A stretch of DNA of 6,433 bases from Rubrobacteraceae bacterium (lineage in GTDB: Bacteria; Actinomycetota; Rubrobacteria; Rubrobacterales; Rubrobacteraceae): contig JACCSM010000617.1 of the NCBI GenBank assembly GCA_013698525.1, positions 1 through 6,433 on the forward strand, given 5' to 3'. This document shows, in pieces, positions 1 through 5,371 of this stretch. Both the position numbers and the translations under genes were made by a program. Position 1 is the stretch's first letter; every line of letters starts with the position of its first letter. The notes beneath the pieces are model-generated. The model did not search any database. It had not been told where the DNA came from and worked only from the letters and a program-made list of their open reading frames with translations.

Positions 1-877
1 CGAGTTCGAGTAGCGTTCTCCCTGCGGTCTTGCCCTCTAGCAGGATCGCCGCCGGCATGTGGATATCACCCGATAACTCCACCGTCCCCGAACATCTCTC
101 CGCGAGGGCTGCAGCGTTCGCCAGGGCATCAGGGCAGTCTTTGAACAAACGCCGCATCTCCCTCCCTGACCTGAGATGCAACCTGTCGGTCGGCCTGTAC
201 CCCGGGCCTGGTAGCGCCGTGAGGTTCGCCGCTGCGACGAGGACTTCGTGCAGCCTGTGGTCGGCGGGGAGGAGGTAAGCCACGTCGCCAGCGGCAACGA
301 CCGGTACGCCGGCCTCCCGCGCGAATGCCGCCACCTTCCTCGAACTCCGTCTTCCGGTAGCCGTCTCGTCGTCGGTCAGCTCGACGTAGAGTCGGTCCCC
401 GAACGCCTCCCGCAGGCGGCGCAGAACCCCGGACGCCTCTTCCCTGTGTCTGTCCAGTACCAGGTTGGGGATCAGCCCGAACGGAACGGCCCCCGTGAGG
501 CAGATCAAACCTTCAGTATGATCCAGGATCTCCCCCAGCGGGCAAGCGGGGCGTCGCCGGTCCTCCGAAGAGATCCTGTAAGCCGTGATGAGCCTGCACA
601 GGGAACGGTACCCTTGCATGGACTCGGCCAGCAACACGACGTGCCCCCCCGCCGTCGAGACCTCGGCCCCAACGATTGGAAGGATGCCGACTTTACCCGC
701 GGCCTCGAGGAAACGGGGAATACCGTAGAGCCCGTCGCGGTCCGTGAGTGCCAGAGAAGACATCCTCACTCTCGCCGCGGCCTCCACAAGCTCTTCTGGC
801 CTCGCGACCCCGAAACCGAAGGAGAACCCGCTCCTGACGTGCAGGTGGACGAAACCGTGCGAGGAACCTCCGTTCAA
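1..877 (-). CDS. dnaE2: Error-prone DNA polymerase III alpha subunit DnaE2/ImuC, N-terminal part (runs off the left edge)
   Basis: Translating the minus strand from TTG at 877 gives about 292 residues without a stop to the window edge. They form the N-terminal PHP domain of a C-family polymerase: HLHVRSGFSF (11-20), LALTDRDGLYG (42-52), ILPIVGAE (65-72), HVVLLAES (79-86), GLICLTG (123-129), YVELTDD (164-170) and LHLRSGREM (about 233-241). The DGLYG wording and compact domain fit DnaE2/ImuC, the SOS-induced translesion polymerase, better than replicative DnaE1; palm, fingers and the rest lie outside the window. TTG overlaps the TGA of the upstream gene (TTGA, 874-877) and has AGGGGTG five bases upstream, so it is translationally coupled; no other start lies before the first PHP motif. 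Several PHP metal ligands are replaced (see findings), so this domain is probably structural, not catalytic. The DnaE family is certain; the DnaE2 subtype rests on the PHP wording and the lexA context. Confidence 0.85.
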   Translation of the reverse strand, partial: MNGGSSHGFVHLHVRSGFSFGFGVARPEELVEAAARVRMSSLALTDRDGLYGIPRFLEAAGKVGILPIVGAEVSTAGGHVVLLAESMQGYRSLCRLITAYRISSEDRRRPACPLGEILDHTEGLICLTGAVPFGLIPNLVLDRHREEASGVLRRLREAFGDRLYVELTDDETATGRRSSRKVAAFAREAGVPVVAAGDVAYLLPADHRLHEVLVAAANLTALPGPGYRPTDRLHLRSGREMRRLFKDCPDALANAAALAERCSGTVELSGDIHMPAAILLEGKTAGRTLLEL

Positions 878-1305
878 TCCGTCACCCCTACGAGAAACCA
901 TTCCCCGTCGTTCTCCCGAGCCAGGTCGACGACCGAATCGTCGGAGAGGAGGACTCTCACGAGGCTCCTGTCCTCCGCCCGCGTCTCGTCCCACCACGCC
1001 CGAACCTCCCGCCAGCGTCCAAGGACCTCGACGACGTGGCGCCTCTTGCGGCACCGTCTCCGGCCCGAAGACCACAAGATCCGCACGCGCCCGTGGAGAT
1101 TCTCTAACTCGACCGGCTCCCGCCTGGTATGGGCCGCCTGCCCGCTGGCGCAGATACTCTCCATCTCCGAGGCCAGCGAGAGCCAGGGGGCGCGCAGCAG
1201 GTGATCCAAGACCCTCCTCCTCGACTCGCGGGTAGGAAACAGCGGCTCCTCGAAACCCTCGGGCCGCAAAGGATAGCGGTGTATCTCCGAGACACTCGCC
1301 TCCAT
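874..1305 (-). CDS. DUF6504-like small protein in the dnaE2 operon
   Basis: A 143-residue basic soluble protein with no signal peptide or membrane segment. Residues about 63-143 resemble, from memory of the pattern, the actinobacterial DUF6504 family: a short strand plus LHGRVRILWSSGRR (70-83), then HVVEVLGRWREVRAWWDE (90-107), a stretch of beta character with LVRVLLSDDSVVDL (115-128) and a closing GEWFLVGVTD (134-143). The N-terminal 60 residues are unrecognised. ATG 1303-1305 is preceded by GGAGGAG (1310-1316) at good spacing. The TGA overlaps the TTG of dnaE2, so the two are one translational unit, and the gene is divergent from lexA. Context suggests an accessory role in SOS translesion synthesis; no catalytic residues are evident and the function is unknown. 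It occupies the place where imuB often stands, but shows no Y-family polymerase motifs. Confidence 0.75.
   Translation of the reverse strand: MEASVSEIHRYPLRPEGFEEPLFPTRESRRRVLDHLLRAPWLSLASEMESICASGQAAHTRREPVELENLHGRVRILWSSGRRRCRKRRHVVEVLGRWREVRAWWDETRAEDRSLVRVLLSDDSVVDLARENDGEWFLVGVTD
883..888 (-). promoter_or_regulatory. Ribosome binding site supporting the TTG start of dnaE2
   Basis: The minus strand reads AGGGGTG-ACGGA-TTG. The purine-rich core lies five bases before the TTG and inside the last codons of the upstream gene. Together with the TTGA stop/start overlap it decides the unusual TTG start. Confidence 0.55.
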
Positions 1306-1309
1306 CGGT

Positions 1310-1316
1310 CTCCTCC
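1310..1316 (-). promoter_or_regulatory. Ribosome binding site of the DUF6504-like gene
   Basis: The minus strand reads GGAGGAG-ACCG-ATG, a strong anti-16S match that fixes the ATG at 1303-1305. Confidence 0.7.
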
Positions 1317-1356
1317 CTCCTGGGAGCGCCAGAGCCGGGGGATGAGAAACCCGCGC

Positions 1357-1375
1357 CTCCGGATATAATCCGGAG
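1357..1375. repeat. Perfect inverted repeat (8-3-8) upstream of the DUF6504-dnaE2 operon
   Basis: CTCCGGAT-ATA-ATCCGGAG is a perfect 8-bp inverted repeat with a 3-bp centre, 51 bp upstream of the DUF6504-like ATG. It contains a TATAAT hexamer on the plus strand (1364-1369), but no convincing -35 stands 16-18 bp before it. It could be an operator for an unknown dimeric regulator or an RNA hairpin in the dnaE2 leader. No T-run follows on either strand, so a terminator is unlikely. Confidence 0.6.
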
Positions 1376-1378
1376 AGC

Positions 1379-1392
1379 AGGCGTCCTCGCCT
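1379..1392. repeat. Short inverted repeat in the divergent intergenic region
   Basis: AGGCG-TCCT-CGCCT: 5-bp arms with a 4-nt loop, lying directly between two longer inverted repeats. It is weak alone; its position in a row of three hairpins is the reason to record it. Confidence 0.35.
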
Positions 1393-1401
1393 CCTTCTAA
1401 C

Positions 1402-1444
1402 CCTCGCAGGCCGGTGCTGGTTGGACGCCGGCCGGCCCGCGAGG
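1402..1444. repeat. Long GC-rich imperfect inverted repeat
   Basis: CCTCGC-A-GGCCGG (1402-1414) pairs with CCGGCC-C-GCGAGG (1432-1444), giving 12 GC-rich pairs with a single A/C mismatch around a 17-nt loop. It lies upstream of the proposed lexA promoter, so it would be transcribed only in the minus-strand leader of the DUF6504-dnaE2 operon, or as an independent RNA. No T-tract follows it. Confidence 0.55.
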
Positions 1445-1493
1445 CCCGGGGTGGGGGCGCTCCTGCTTTGCCGTTCCTCTCTTTACGCTACCA

Positions 1494-1507
1494 CAAACTA
1501 TTGTTTG
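1494..1507. promoter_or_regulatory. Candidate LexA operator (SOS box)
   Basis: CAAAC-TATT-GTTTG is a dyad with perfect 5-bp arms and a 4-bp centre, 57 bp before the lexA start. It has the geometry of the Gram-positive SOS box (CGAAC-N4-GTTCG), with A/T in place of G/C at the second position of each arm. It overlaps the region expected to hold the lexA -35 element, fitting autoregulation, and could also serve the divergent DUF6504-dnaE2 operon. The dyad is seen directly; that LexA binds it is inferred from geometry and place. Confidence 0.65.
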
Positions 1508-1533
1508 CAGTCTATGGCAAAATCGTATAGAGT
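1505..1533 (+). promoter_or_regulatory. Candidate lexA promoter
   Basis: TTGCAG (1505-1510) and TAGAGT (1528-1533) are spaced by 17 bp; GTATAG (1525-1530) is an alternative -10. The stretch is markedly AT-richer than its surroundings. The -35 overlaps the right arm of the proposed SOS box, so bound LexA would block polymerase. The hexamers are poor matches and the assignment is tentative. Confidence 0.35.
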
Positions 1534-1551
1534 GTCATCGCGAGGCGTTCA

Positions 1552-1557
1552 GAGGAG
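1552..1557 (+). promoter_or_regulatory. Ribosome binding site of lexA
   Basis: GAGGAG stands six bases before GTG 1564, selecting this GTG as the lexA start. Confidence 0.7.
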
Positions 1558-1563
1558 ATAATA

Positions 1564-2196
1564 GTGGTTCCTGAGAACTGGAAGGTAAGGATGGAGATGC
1601 TCAGGCGCCTGGCCCGCGCGGGTGCGAGGGGAGAGGGGCCTCCGAGCGTGCGCGAGGTGGGGGAAGCCGTGGGCCTGAAGAGCTCCCAGACCGCGTACAA
1701 GCACCTCAAAAAGCTGGAGGAGGCAGGGTACATCGAGCGGGAGGGTGGGCGGGCGCGCGGCATCAGGTTGACGGAGAAGGGTTGGGAGGCAGCGGGCGAG
1801 ATGCCCTTGTTGGGTAAGATCGCCGCTGGACGCGGGCTCGAGGCCGTGACGGTCGGGGATGAGGCCTACTCGCTGGCGGCTGAGCTCGTGGGGTCCCGCT
1901 CGGGCAGACGGCGCTACCTCTTGAGGGTTGTTGGGCAGTCCATGATCGGGGCCCACATAGCCGACGGGGACCTCCTGGTCGTAGAGGAGGACGAAGACCC
2001 GCCTGAAGGCGCCGTCGTAGCGGCCCTTATCGGGGACGGTGAGGAGGTCACCGTCAAGCGGCTCTACCGAGAGGGAGACCTCCTGCGGCTCAGGCCCGAG
2101 AACGGGGACCACGAGGACCTAGTCGTGCCAGCCGAGGACGTGACGATACAGGGACGCGTGGTCTACGTCGTACACCCGCCAAGGAGCAGATATTAG
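1564..2196 (+). CDS. lexA: LexA repressor, SOS regulator
   Basis: A 210-residue LexA of normal length. The N-terminal winged HTH spans about 6-70: PPSVREVGEAVGLKSSQTAY (26-45), then KHLKKLEEAGYIERE (46-60). The C-terminal S24 latent protease domain starts near MPLLGKIAAG (80-89), with the self-cleavage bond Ala88-Gly89. Ser126 in VVGQSM (122-127) and Lys165 in VTVKRLY (162-168) form the catalytic dyad. LexA represses DNA-damage genes as a dimer and cleaves itself when stimulated by RecA filaments. All functional residues are present. The GTG start has a good GAGGAG site. A symmetrical CAAAC-N4-GTTTG dyad upstream suggests autoregulation and an operator differing from CGAAC-N4-GTTCG. Divergent from the DUF6504-dnaE2 operon, the usual partnership of lexA with an SOS mutagenesis cassette. 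Confidence 0.95.
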   Translation: MVPENWKVRMEMLRRLARAGARGEGPPSVREVGEAVGLKSSQTAYKHLKKLEEAGYIEREGGRARGIRLTEKGWEAAGEMPLLGKIAAGRGLEAVTVGDEAYSLAAELVGSRSGRRRYLLRVVGQSMIGAHIADGDLLVVEEDEDPPEGAVVAALIGDGEEVTVKRLYREGDLLRLRPENGDHEDLVVPAEDVTIQGRVVYVVHPPRSRY

Positions 2197-2212
2197 AGCG
2201 GTTTGCTTGTAG

Positions 2213-2232
2213 GGGCGGTTCGCGAACCGCCC
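2213..2232. repeat. Perfect 20-bp palindrome in a repeat-like intergenic segment
   Basis: GGGCGGTTCGCGAACCGCCC is its own reverse complement. It starts 17 bp after the lexA stop and is followed by a second copy of CGAACCGC (2236-2243) and by overlapping smaller hairpins (CCCC-GCC-GGGG at 2255-2265; GCCGG-GGAAA-CCGGC at 2259-2273). The type resembles dispersed GC-rich palindromic (REP-like) repeats found between genes in many genomes. As RNA it would form an 8-bp stem with a CGCG loop and might attenuate read-through from lexA, but no T-tract follows. The dispersed nature cannot be shown from one copy. Confidence 0.6.
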
Positions 2233-2298
2233 GCACGAACCGCGGCTTCAGGCTCCCCGCCGGGGAAACCGGCAGCCCTGGCAGGTAAAGTAAGAGGT

Positions 2299-3480
2299 GT
2301 GAACGGGTCCGCACAAACGACCGGAGACCCGGAACGGGAAACCTTGCTGACCCGGCCGGTGATTCTTCTTACCCTCGTCGCTTTCGCCGCCCTCTTCGGT
2401 TTCCAGTTGCTGCTCTCCGTCGTGCCGCTCTACGCCGACGAGGCAGGCGGTGGCAGTTCCGGTGCCGGTCTTGCGACGGCGGCCTTCATGCTCTCGACGG
2501 TGCTGACCCAGATCCAGATGCCCCGCATCCTGGACCGTTACGGCTACCGGCGGGTGCTCGCGGCCGGACTCCTGTTCCTCGGGGTTCCCGCGTTGTTCTA
2601 CGCGTACGCCCAGACGTTGGTACCGATACTGGCCGTCACGCTGGTTCGTGGCGTGGGGTTTGGAATCGTGACCGTGATGTTCGCGGCCCTAATCGTCGAG
2701 CTGTCCCCTCCCCATCGCCGGGGAGAAGCTCTCGGGCTCCTCGGCGTCGCTATCACGCTGCCAACCATATTCTGCAACGCGCTGGGGCTCTGGCTGGCGG
2801 GAGGGTTCGGCTACGAGATCGTCTTCTTGCTCGGGGGCTTAGCCCCACTGCTCGGGCTCGGCATGATCCCCTACATCCGTTCCGCCCCACCGGCGGCGAA
2901 AGAAGGGGAAGAGAGCGGGGCCGGTTTCTTCACGGGGCTCGGACGAGCCCCCCTACGGCGCATCTTCCTCCTCTTTGCGGCAACGACGATGGCCGCCGGG
3001 GTGGTCTTGACCTTCCTGCCCCTGGCGGTGCCTGGCTCGGGGGTTTTCTCCGCCGCGAGCGCACTCCTCGTCGTCGGTATCACCACGACTGCCAGCCGTT
3101 GGTGGGCCGGAAGGTTCGGTGATCGCAGGGACCCGCGCCTCCTGCTCGCCCCCGGCCTCATCACCTGCGCGATAGGGATGGTCTGCCTTCCGCTCGGGGG
3201 TGTGGTCCTGCTCTTCGGGGCCGTGCTCTTCGGGGCCGGGTTCGGGCTGCTTCAGAATGCCACCCTCATCCTGATGATGGGGCGTGTCTCGAAATCCGAG
3301 TACGGACTCGGCAGCACACTCTGGAACGCTGCTTTCGATGCAGGGACCGGCATAGGAGCCTTCTCGTTCGGGTTCGTGATCTCTGCGGTCGGGTTCTCCT
3401 GGTCCTTCTTCATCTGCTCGGCGATGGTGGCATCGGCCCTCATACTCGTGCTCCTCGACCATTCCTCGACACAGGACTGA
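2299..3480 (+). CDS. Major facilitator superfamily (MFS) transporter, probable efflux permease
   Basis: A 393-residue integral membrane protein with 12 predicted helices: hydrophobic segments near 20-45, 55-75, 87-103, 108-132, 147-168 and 173-193, a hydrophilic central loop (about 195-219), then six more to the end. The MFS loop 2-3 motif is LDRYGYRR (78-85), echoed in the second half by AGRFGDRRDPR (270-280). RGVGFG (117-122) and HRRGEALG (139-146) are typical of the drug/arabinose-efflux-like MFS_1 branch. The substrate cannot be told. The reading frame stays open back to TTG 2203, but that stretch runs through the palindromic segment and its translation looks non-coding; GTG 2299 gives a normal 18-residue cytosolic tail before helix 1. 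The site before GTG is weak (AAGAGG is too close), so the exact start is uncertain. The gene follows lexA on the same strand, so SOS co-transcription is possible. Confidence 0.85.
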   Translation: MNGSAQTTGDPERETLLTRPVILLTLVAFAALFGFQLLLSVVPLYADEAGGGSSGAGLATAAFMLSTVLTQIQMPRILDRYGYRRVLAAGLLFLGVPALFYAYAQTLVPILAVTLVRGVGFGIVTVMFAALIVELSPPHRRGEALGLLGVAITLPTIFCNALGLWLAGGFGYEIVFLLGGLAPLLGLGMIPYIRSAPPAAKEGEESGAGFFTGLGRAPLRRIFLLFAATTMAAGVVLTFLPLAVPGSGVFSAASALLVVGITTTASRWWAGRFGDRRDPRLLLAPGLITCAIGMVCLPLGGVVLLFGAVLFGAGFGLLQNATLILMMGRVSKSEYGLGSTLWNAAFDAGTGIGAFSFGFVISAVGFSWSFFICSAMVASALILVLLDHSSTQD

Positions 3481-3537
3481 CTTCTCCAATCTAGATCTGC
3501 GCACGATGTGTGCGACGCATGGCCGCAACAGCAGCCA

Positions 3538-3554
3538 GCCGCTCGCCGAGCGGC
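3538..3554. terminator. Hairpin between convergent genes, possible bidirectional terminator
   Basis: GCCGCTC-GCC-GAGCGGC forms a 7-bp GC-rich stem with a 3-nt loop, eight bases beyond the permease stop and 57 bases beyond the MFS stop. A smaller dyad (CGCAC-GATGT-GTGCG, 3500-3514) lies beside it. Neither has a clear T-tract, so termination is inferred from position between converging genes. Confidence 0.4.
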
Positions 3555-3561
3555 CGGAGGC

Positions 3562-4362
3562 CTAAGAAAGCACGTCGCGGCGAGTAAAGACGGCCCATGC
3601 GGCGGCGAGGAAGGAGGTTCCCCAGAGGAGGCTGACCCAGAGGGAGCGCGCTATCGGTTCCCAGGCTATGGGGTCGCGGGCGAGGTTGAGCCAGGCCTCG
3701 AACTGGTTCGTGAGCAGGTAGGGGTCTAAGGGGCCGGCGAGGCCGAGGCCGGAGGCGAGCCGGAGGAGCAGGACGAGGACCACGGCGCCCACGCCCGAGC
3801 CCACCGAGTTCTGGGTGGTGACGGAGAGGAAGACCGCGAACGCGGCGAGCGCCATCAGGGGCACGGAGACGAGGCCCGCGCCGGCCCACACGAGCGCGAT
3901 GCCACGCCCGACGCTTATCGGCGTCCCGCCCGGCCCGGCGAGGGGGGCGAAGCCGCCCGCCAGGTAGCCTGCGGCGAGGCCAACGCCAGCGAGGACCGCC
4001 GAGGCGGCGAGGCAGTAGACGCCGACCGCCGCCGCCTTGGAGAGGAACAGTTTCGTCCGGCCCACGGAGCGGCTGAGGACCGTCTTCAGGGTGCCCGCCG
4101 AGACTTCGCCGGCCACCGCGTCCCCGGCGACGAACGCCACGACGAGCGGCAACAAGACGAAGGTGGCGAAGGCGAGCGTGACGAGCGGGACCACGAGCCC
4201 GTTCTCCAGTAGTTGCGTGGCGAAGGGAGCCTCGCCCTCCGGCGGGCCCTGGCCTGTGATCTCCAGCGCCGCCACGAACAAAACGGGTACGAGCGCCGTC
4301 GCCCCGAGCCCGAATAGCGTCCGCCGCTGGCGCACGAGCTTGTAAAGCTCCCAGCGGATCAC
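3562..4362 (-). CDS. ABC-2 type transporter permease
   Basis: A 266-residue membrane protein. The start MIRWELYKLVRQRRTLFGLG (1-20) is the amphipathic N-terminal helix usual in ABC-2 permeases. About six membrane segments follow (16-35, 55-80, 108-136, 154-181, 187-210, 240-259), with the cytosolic coupling segment GEVSAGTLKTVLSRSVGR (85-102) after helix 2, a family hallmark. It would dimerise and work with the ATPase encoded upstream, probably in export. GTG 4360-4362 is the first start codon after an in-frame stop lying inside the ATPase gene, so no earlier conventional start exists. Its own ribosome binding site is poor. The stop of a 20-codon mini-ORF overlaps it (GTGA), so it is probably translated by coupling. 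The substrate is unknown. Confidence 0.88.
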   Translation of the reverse strand: MIRWELYKLVRQRRTLFGLGATALVPVLFVAALEITGQGPPEGEAPFATQLLENGLVVPLVTLAFATFVLLPLVVAFVAGDAVAGEVSAGTLKTVLSRSVGRTKLFLSKAAAVGVYCLAASAVLAGVGLAAGYLAGGFAPLAGPGGTPISVGRGIALVWAGAGLVSVPLMALAAFAVFLSVTTQNSVGSGVGAVVLVLLLRLASGLGLAGPLDPYLLTNQFEAWLNLARDPIAWEPIARSLWVSLLWGTSFLAAAWAVFTRRDVLS

Positions 4363-4421
4363 GCCAAATCCCGATGGAGGGTTCGATGCGTCCGCTGTTC
4401 GCGAGGGGCGTGGAGTGTCAT
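4359..4421 (-). CDS. Twenty-codon mini-ORF bridging the ATPase and permease genes
   Basis: ATG 4419-4421 overlaps the ATPase stop (ATGA, 4418-4421) and is preceded by GGAGGAG (4427-4433) with a five-base gap, the best ribosome site in the operon. The frame reads 20 codons (starting MTLHAPREQR, rich in Arg and His) and ends with TGA overlapping the GTG of the permease (GTGA, 4359-4362). It exactly fills the 55-bp gap between the two genes. It may be a translational relay delivering ribosomes to a permease start that lacks its own site. Alternatively it is the true N-terminus of the permease, separated by a one-base frame change. The peptide itself shows no recognisable domain. Confidence 0.4.
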   Translation of the reverse strand: MTLHAPREQRTHRTLHRDLA

Positions 4422-5368
4422 GAGCGCTCCTCCGTTAGCTCCAGGAAGAGGTCTTCGAGGCTCGGCCGCGCCGGAACGAGCGCCAGAACTGCCACGCCCC
4501 CGGCCACCAGGTCCCGCACGACCGGTCCCGGTCCCTCCGGGCCGACCGCGAGCCTTATCTCCTCACCACCGAGCCCGTCTGACGACTCGGCATCGGCGAC
4601 TGACGCGCCGGTGACGTGGGTGCCGCCTTCGAGTATTCGCAGCGCGCCCTTCGCGTCGTCCACCACGAGCCGGTATCCCGGGCGTCCGTTGTCTCCTCCG
4701 ACGACCTCGGCGATGGTGCCTTCGGCGAGGAGACGGCCGTGGCCGATCACGGCTACCCGGTTGCACAGTTGCTCGACCTCGGCGAGGAGGTGGCTGGAGA
4801 GGAAGATCGTCAGGCTGTCCTCGTTGAGGCGGCGGATGAGCGCGCGCACGTCGCGCATCCCGCCCGGGTCCAGCCCGTTTGTCGGCTCATCCAGGATCAA
4901 GACCTCCGGCTCCCGCAATAGCGCGGAGGCTATCGCCAGCCGCTGCTTCATCCCCGTCGAATACGTCTTGACCTTGTCCCGCTCTCGCCCGAGAAGACCG
5001 ACCGTCTCCAGGACCCTCGCCATGGGTGGTTCCCCCTTGCGCCGGTCGGCGGCGGCGAGGACCTTGAGGTTATCGCGCGCCGAGAGGTAGTCGTAGAAGC
5101 CGGGCGCGTCCACGAAGCCAGCGACACCCTCGCGGCCCCCTGGTCCGCCTGCCTGACGCCCGAGGAGGCGTATCTCGCCCTCGGTCGGCTCGACGAGGCC
5201 GAATACCGCCCGGATCGTGGTGCTCTTACCGCTCCCGTTGGGACCGAGGAACCCGTACACGTCCCCCCGACGCACCTCGAAGCTGAGGGAATCCACCGCG
5301 ACGAAGTCCCCGAACTTCTTGGTGAAGCCCCGGACCTCCAGTACCGAAGCTCCCCGACGGGCTCCCAC
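4418..5368 (-). CDS. ABC transporter ATP-binding protein
   Basis: A 316-residue cytoplasmic ATPase. Walker A is GPNGSGKST (42-50); the Q-loop region is VAGFVDAPGFYDYLSARDNL (82-101), with Asp where Gln is usual, as the related bacitracin/lantibiotic-type exporters also lack a canonical Gln here. The signature is YSTGMKQRLAIASALL (136-151), Walker B LILDEP (157-162) with catalytic Glu161, D-loop GLDP (165-168) and switch His193. A C-terminal extension (about 225-316) with the ending PSLEDLFLELTEE is typical of ATPases paired with ABC-2 permeases (DrrA/CcmA-like). All ATP-hydrolysis motifs are intact. GTG 5366-5368 lies 3 bp after the stop of the LolA-like gene with no clear ribosome site, so translation is probably coupled. 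It should power the permease downstream; the cargo is unknown. Confidence 0.93.
   Translation of the reverse strand: MGARRGASVLEVRGFTKKFGDFVAVDSLSFEVRRGDVYGFLGPNGSGKSTTIRAVFGLVEPTEGEIRLLGRQAGGPGGREGVAGFVDAPGFYDYLSARDNLKVLAAADRRKGEPPMARVLETVGLLGRERDKVKTYSTGMKQRLAIASALLREPEVLILDEPTNGLDPGGMRDVRALIRRLNEDSLTIFLSSHLLAEVEQLCNRVAVIGHGRLLAEGTIAEVVGGDNGRPGYRLVVDDAKGALRILEGGTHVTGASVADAESSDGLGGEEIRLAVGPEGPGPVVRDLVAGGVAVLALVPARPSLEDLFLELTEERS
4427..4433 (-). promoter_or_regulatory. Strong ribosome binding site inside the 3' end of the ATPase gene
   Basis: The minus strand reads GGAGGAG-CGCTC-ATG. It serves the ATG overlapping the ATPase stop, not the GTG of the permease 59 bases further on, which is why the mini-ORF deserves attention. 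Confidence 0.55.
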
Positions 5369-5371
5369 CGT

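Noticed and set aside
248..1204. Long plus-strand open frame (318 codons)
   Set aside because: It runs antisense to dnaE2 and the DUF6504-like gene, and its product is Arg/Pro/Ser-rich low-information sequence typical of a GC-rich shadow frame.
1234..1248. EEPLFP (residues 19-24 of the DUF6504-like protein) as a beta-clamp binding motif
   Set aside because: It lacks the leading Gln of the usual clamp motif and is too short to claim without structural support.
1402..1444. tRNA or rho-independent terminator in the GC-rich dyad
   Set aside because: No cloverleaf or anticodon arm can be drawn, and no T-tract follows on either strand.
2203..2298. TTG 2203 as the MFS start
   Set aside because: No ribosome site precedes it, it lies 6 bp after the lexA stop, and the translated stretch covers the palindromic segment with no protein-like character.
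2953..3528. Minus-strand open frame opposite the MFS gene
   Set aside because: It lies antisense to conserved transmembrane coding sequence; its Glu/Arg/Gly/Pro-rich product has no recognisable domain.
3699..3710. CGAAC-TG-GTTCG, resembling an SOS box
   Set aside because: The spacer is 2 bp, not 4, and it lies deep in the permease coding sequence away from any promoter.
4374..5090. Plus-strand open frame of 238 codons, antisense to the ATPase
   Set aside because: The ATPase motifs on the minus strand are intact; the antisense product is Ser/Arg/Thr-rich without domains.
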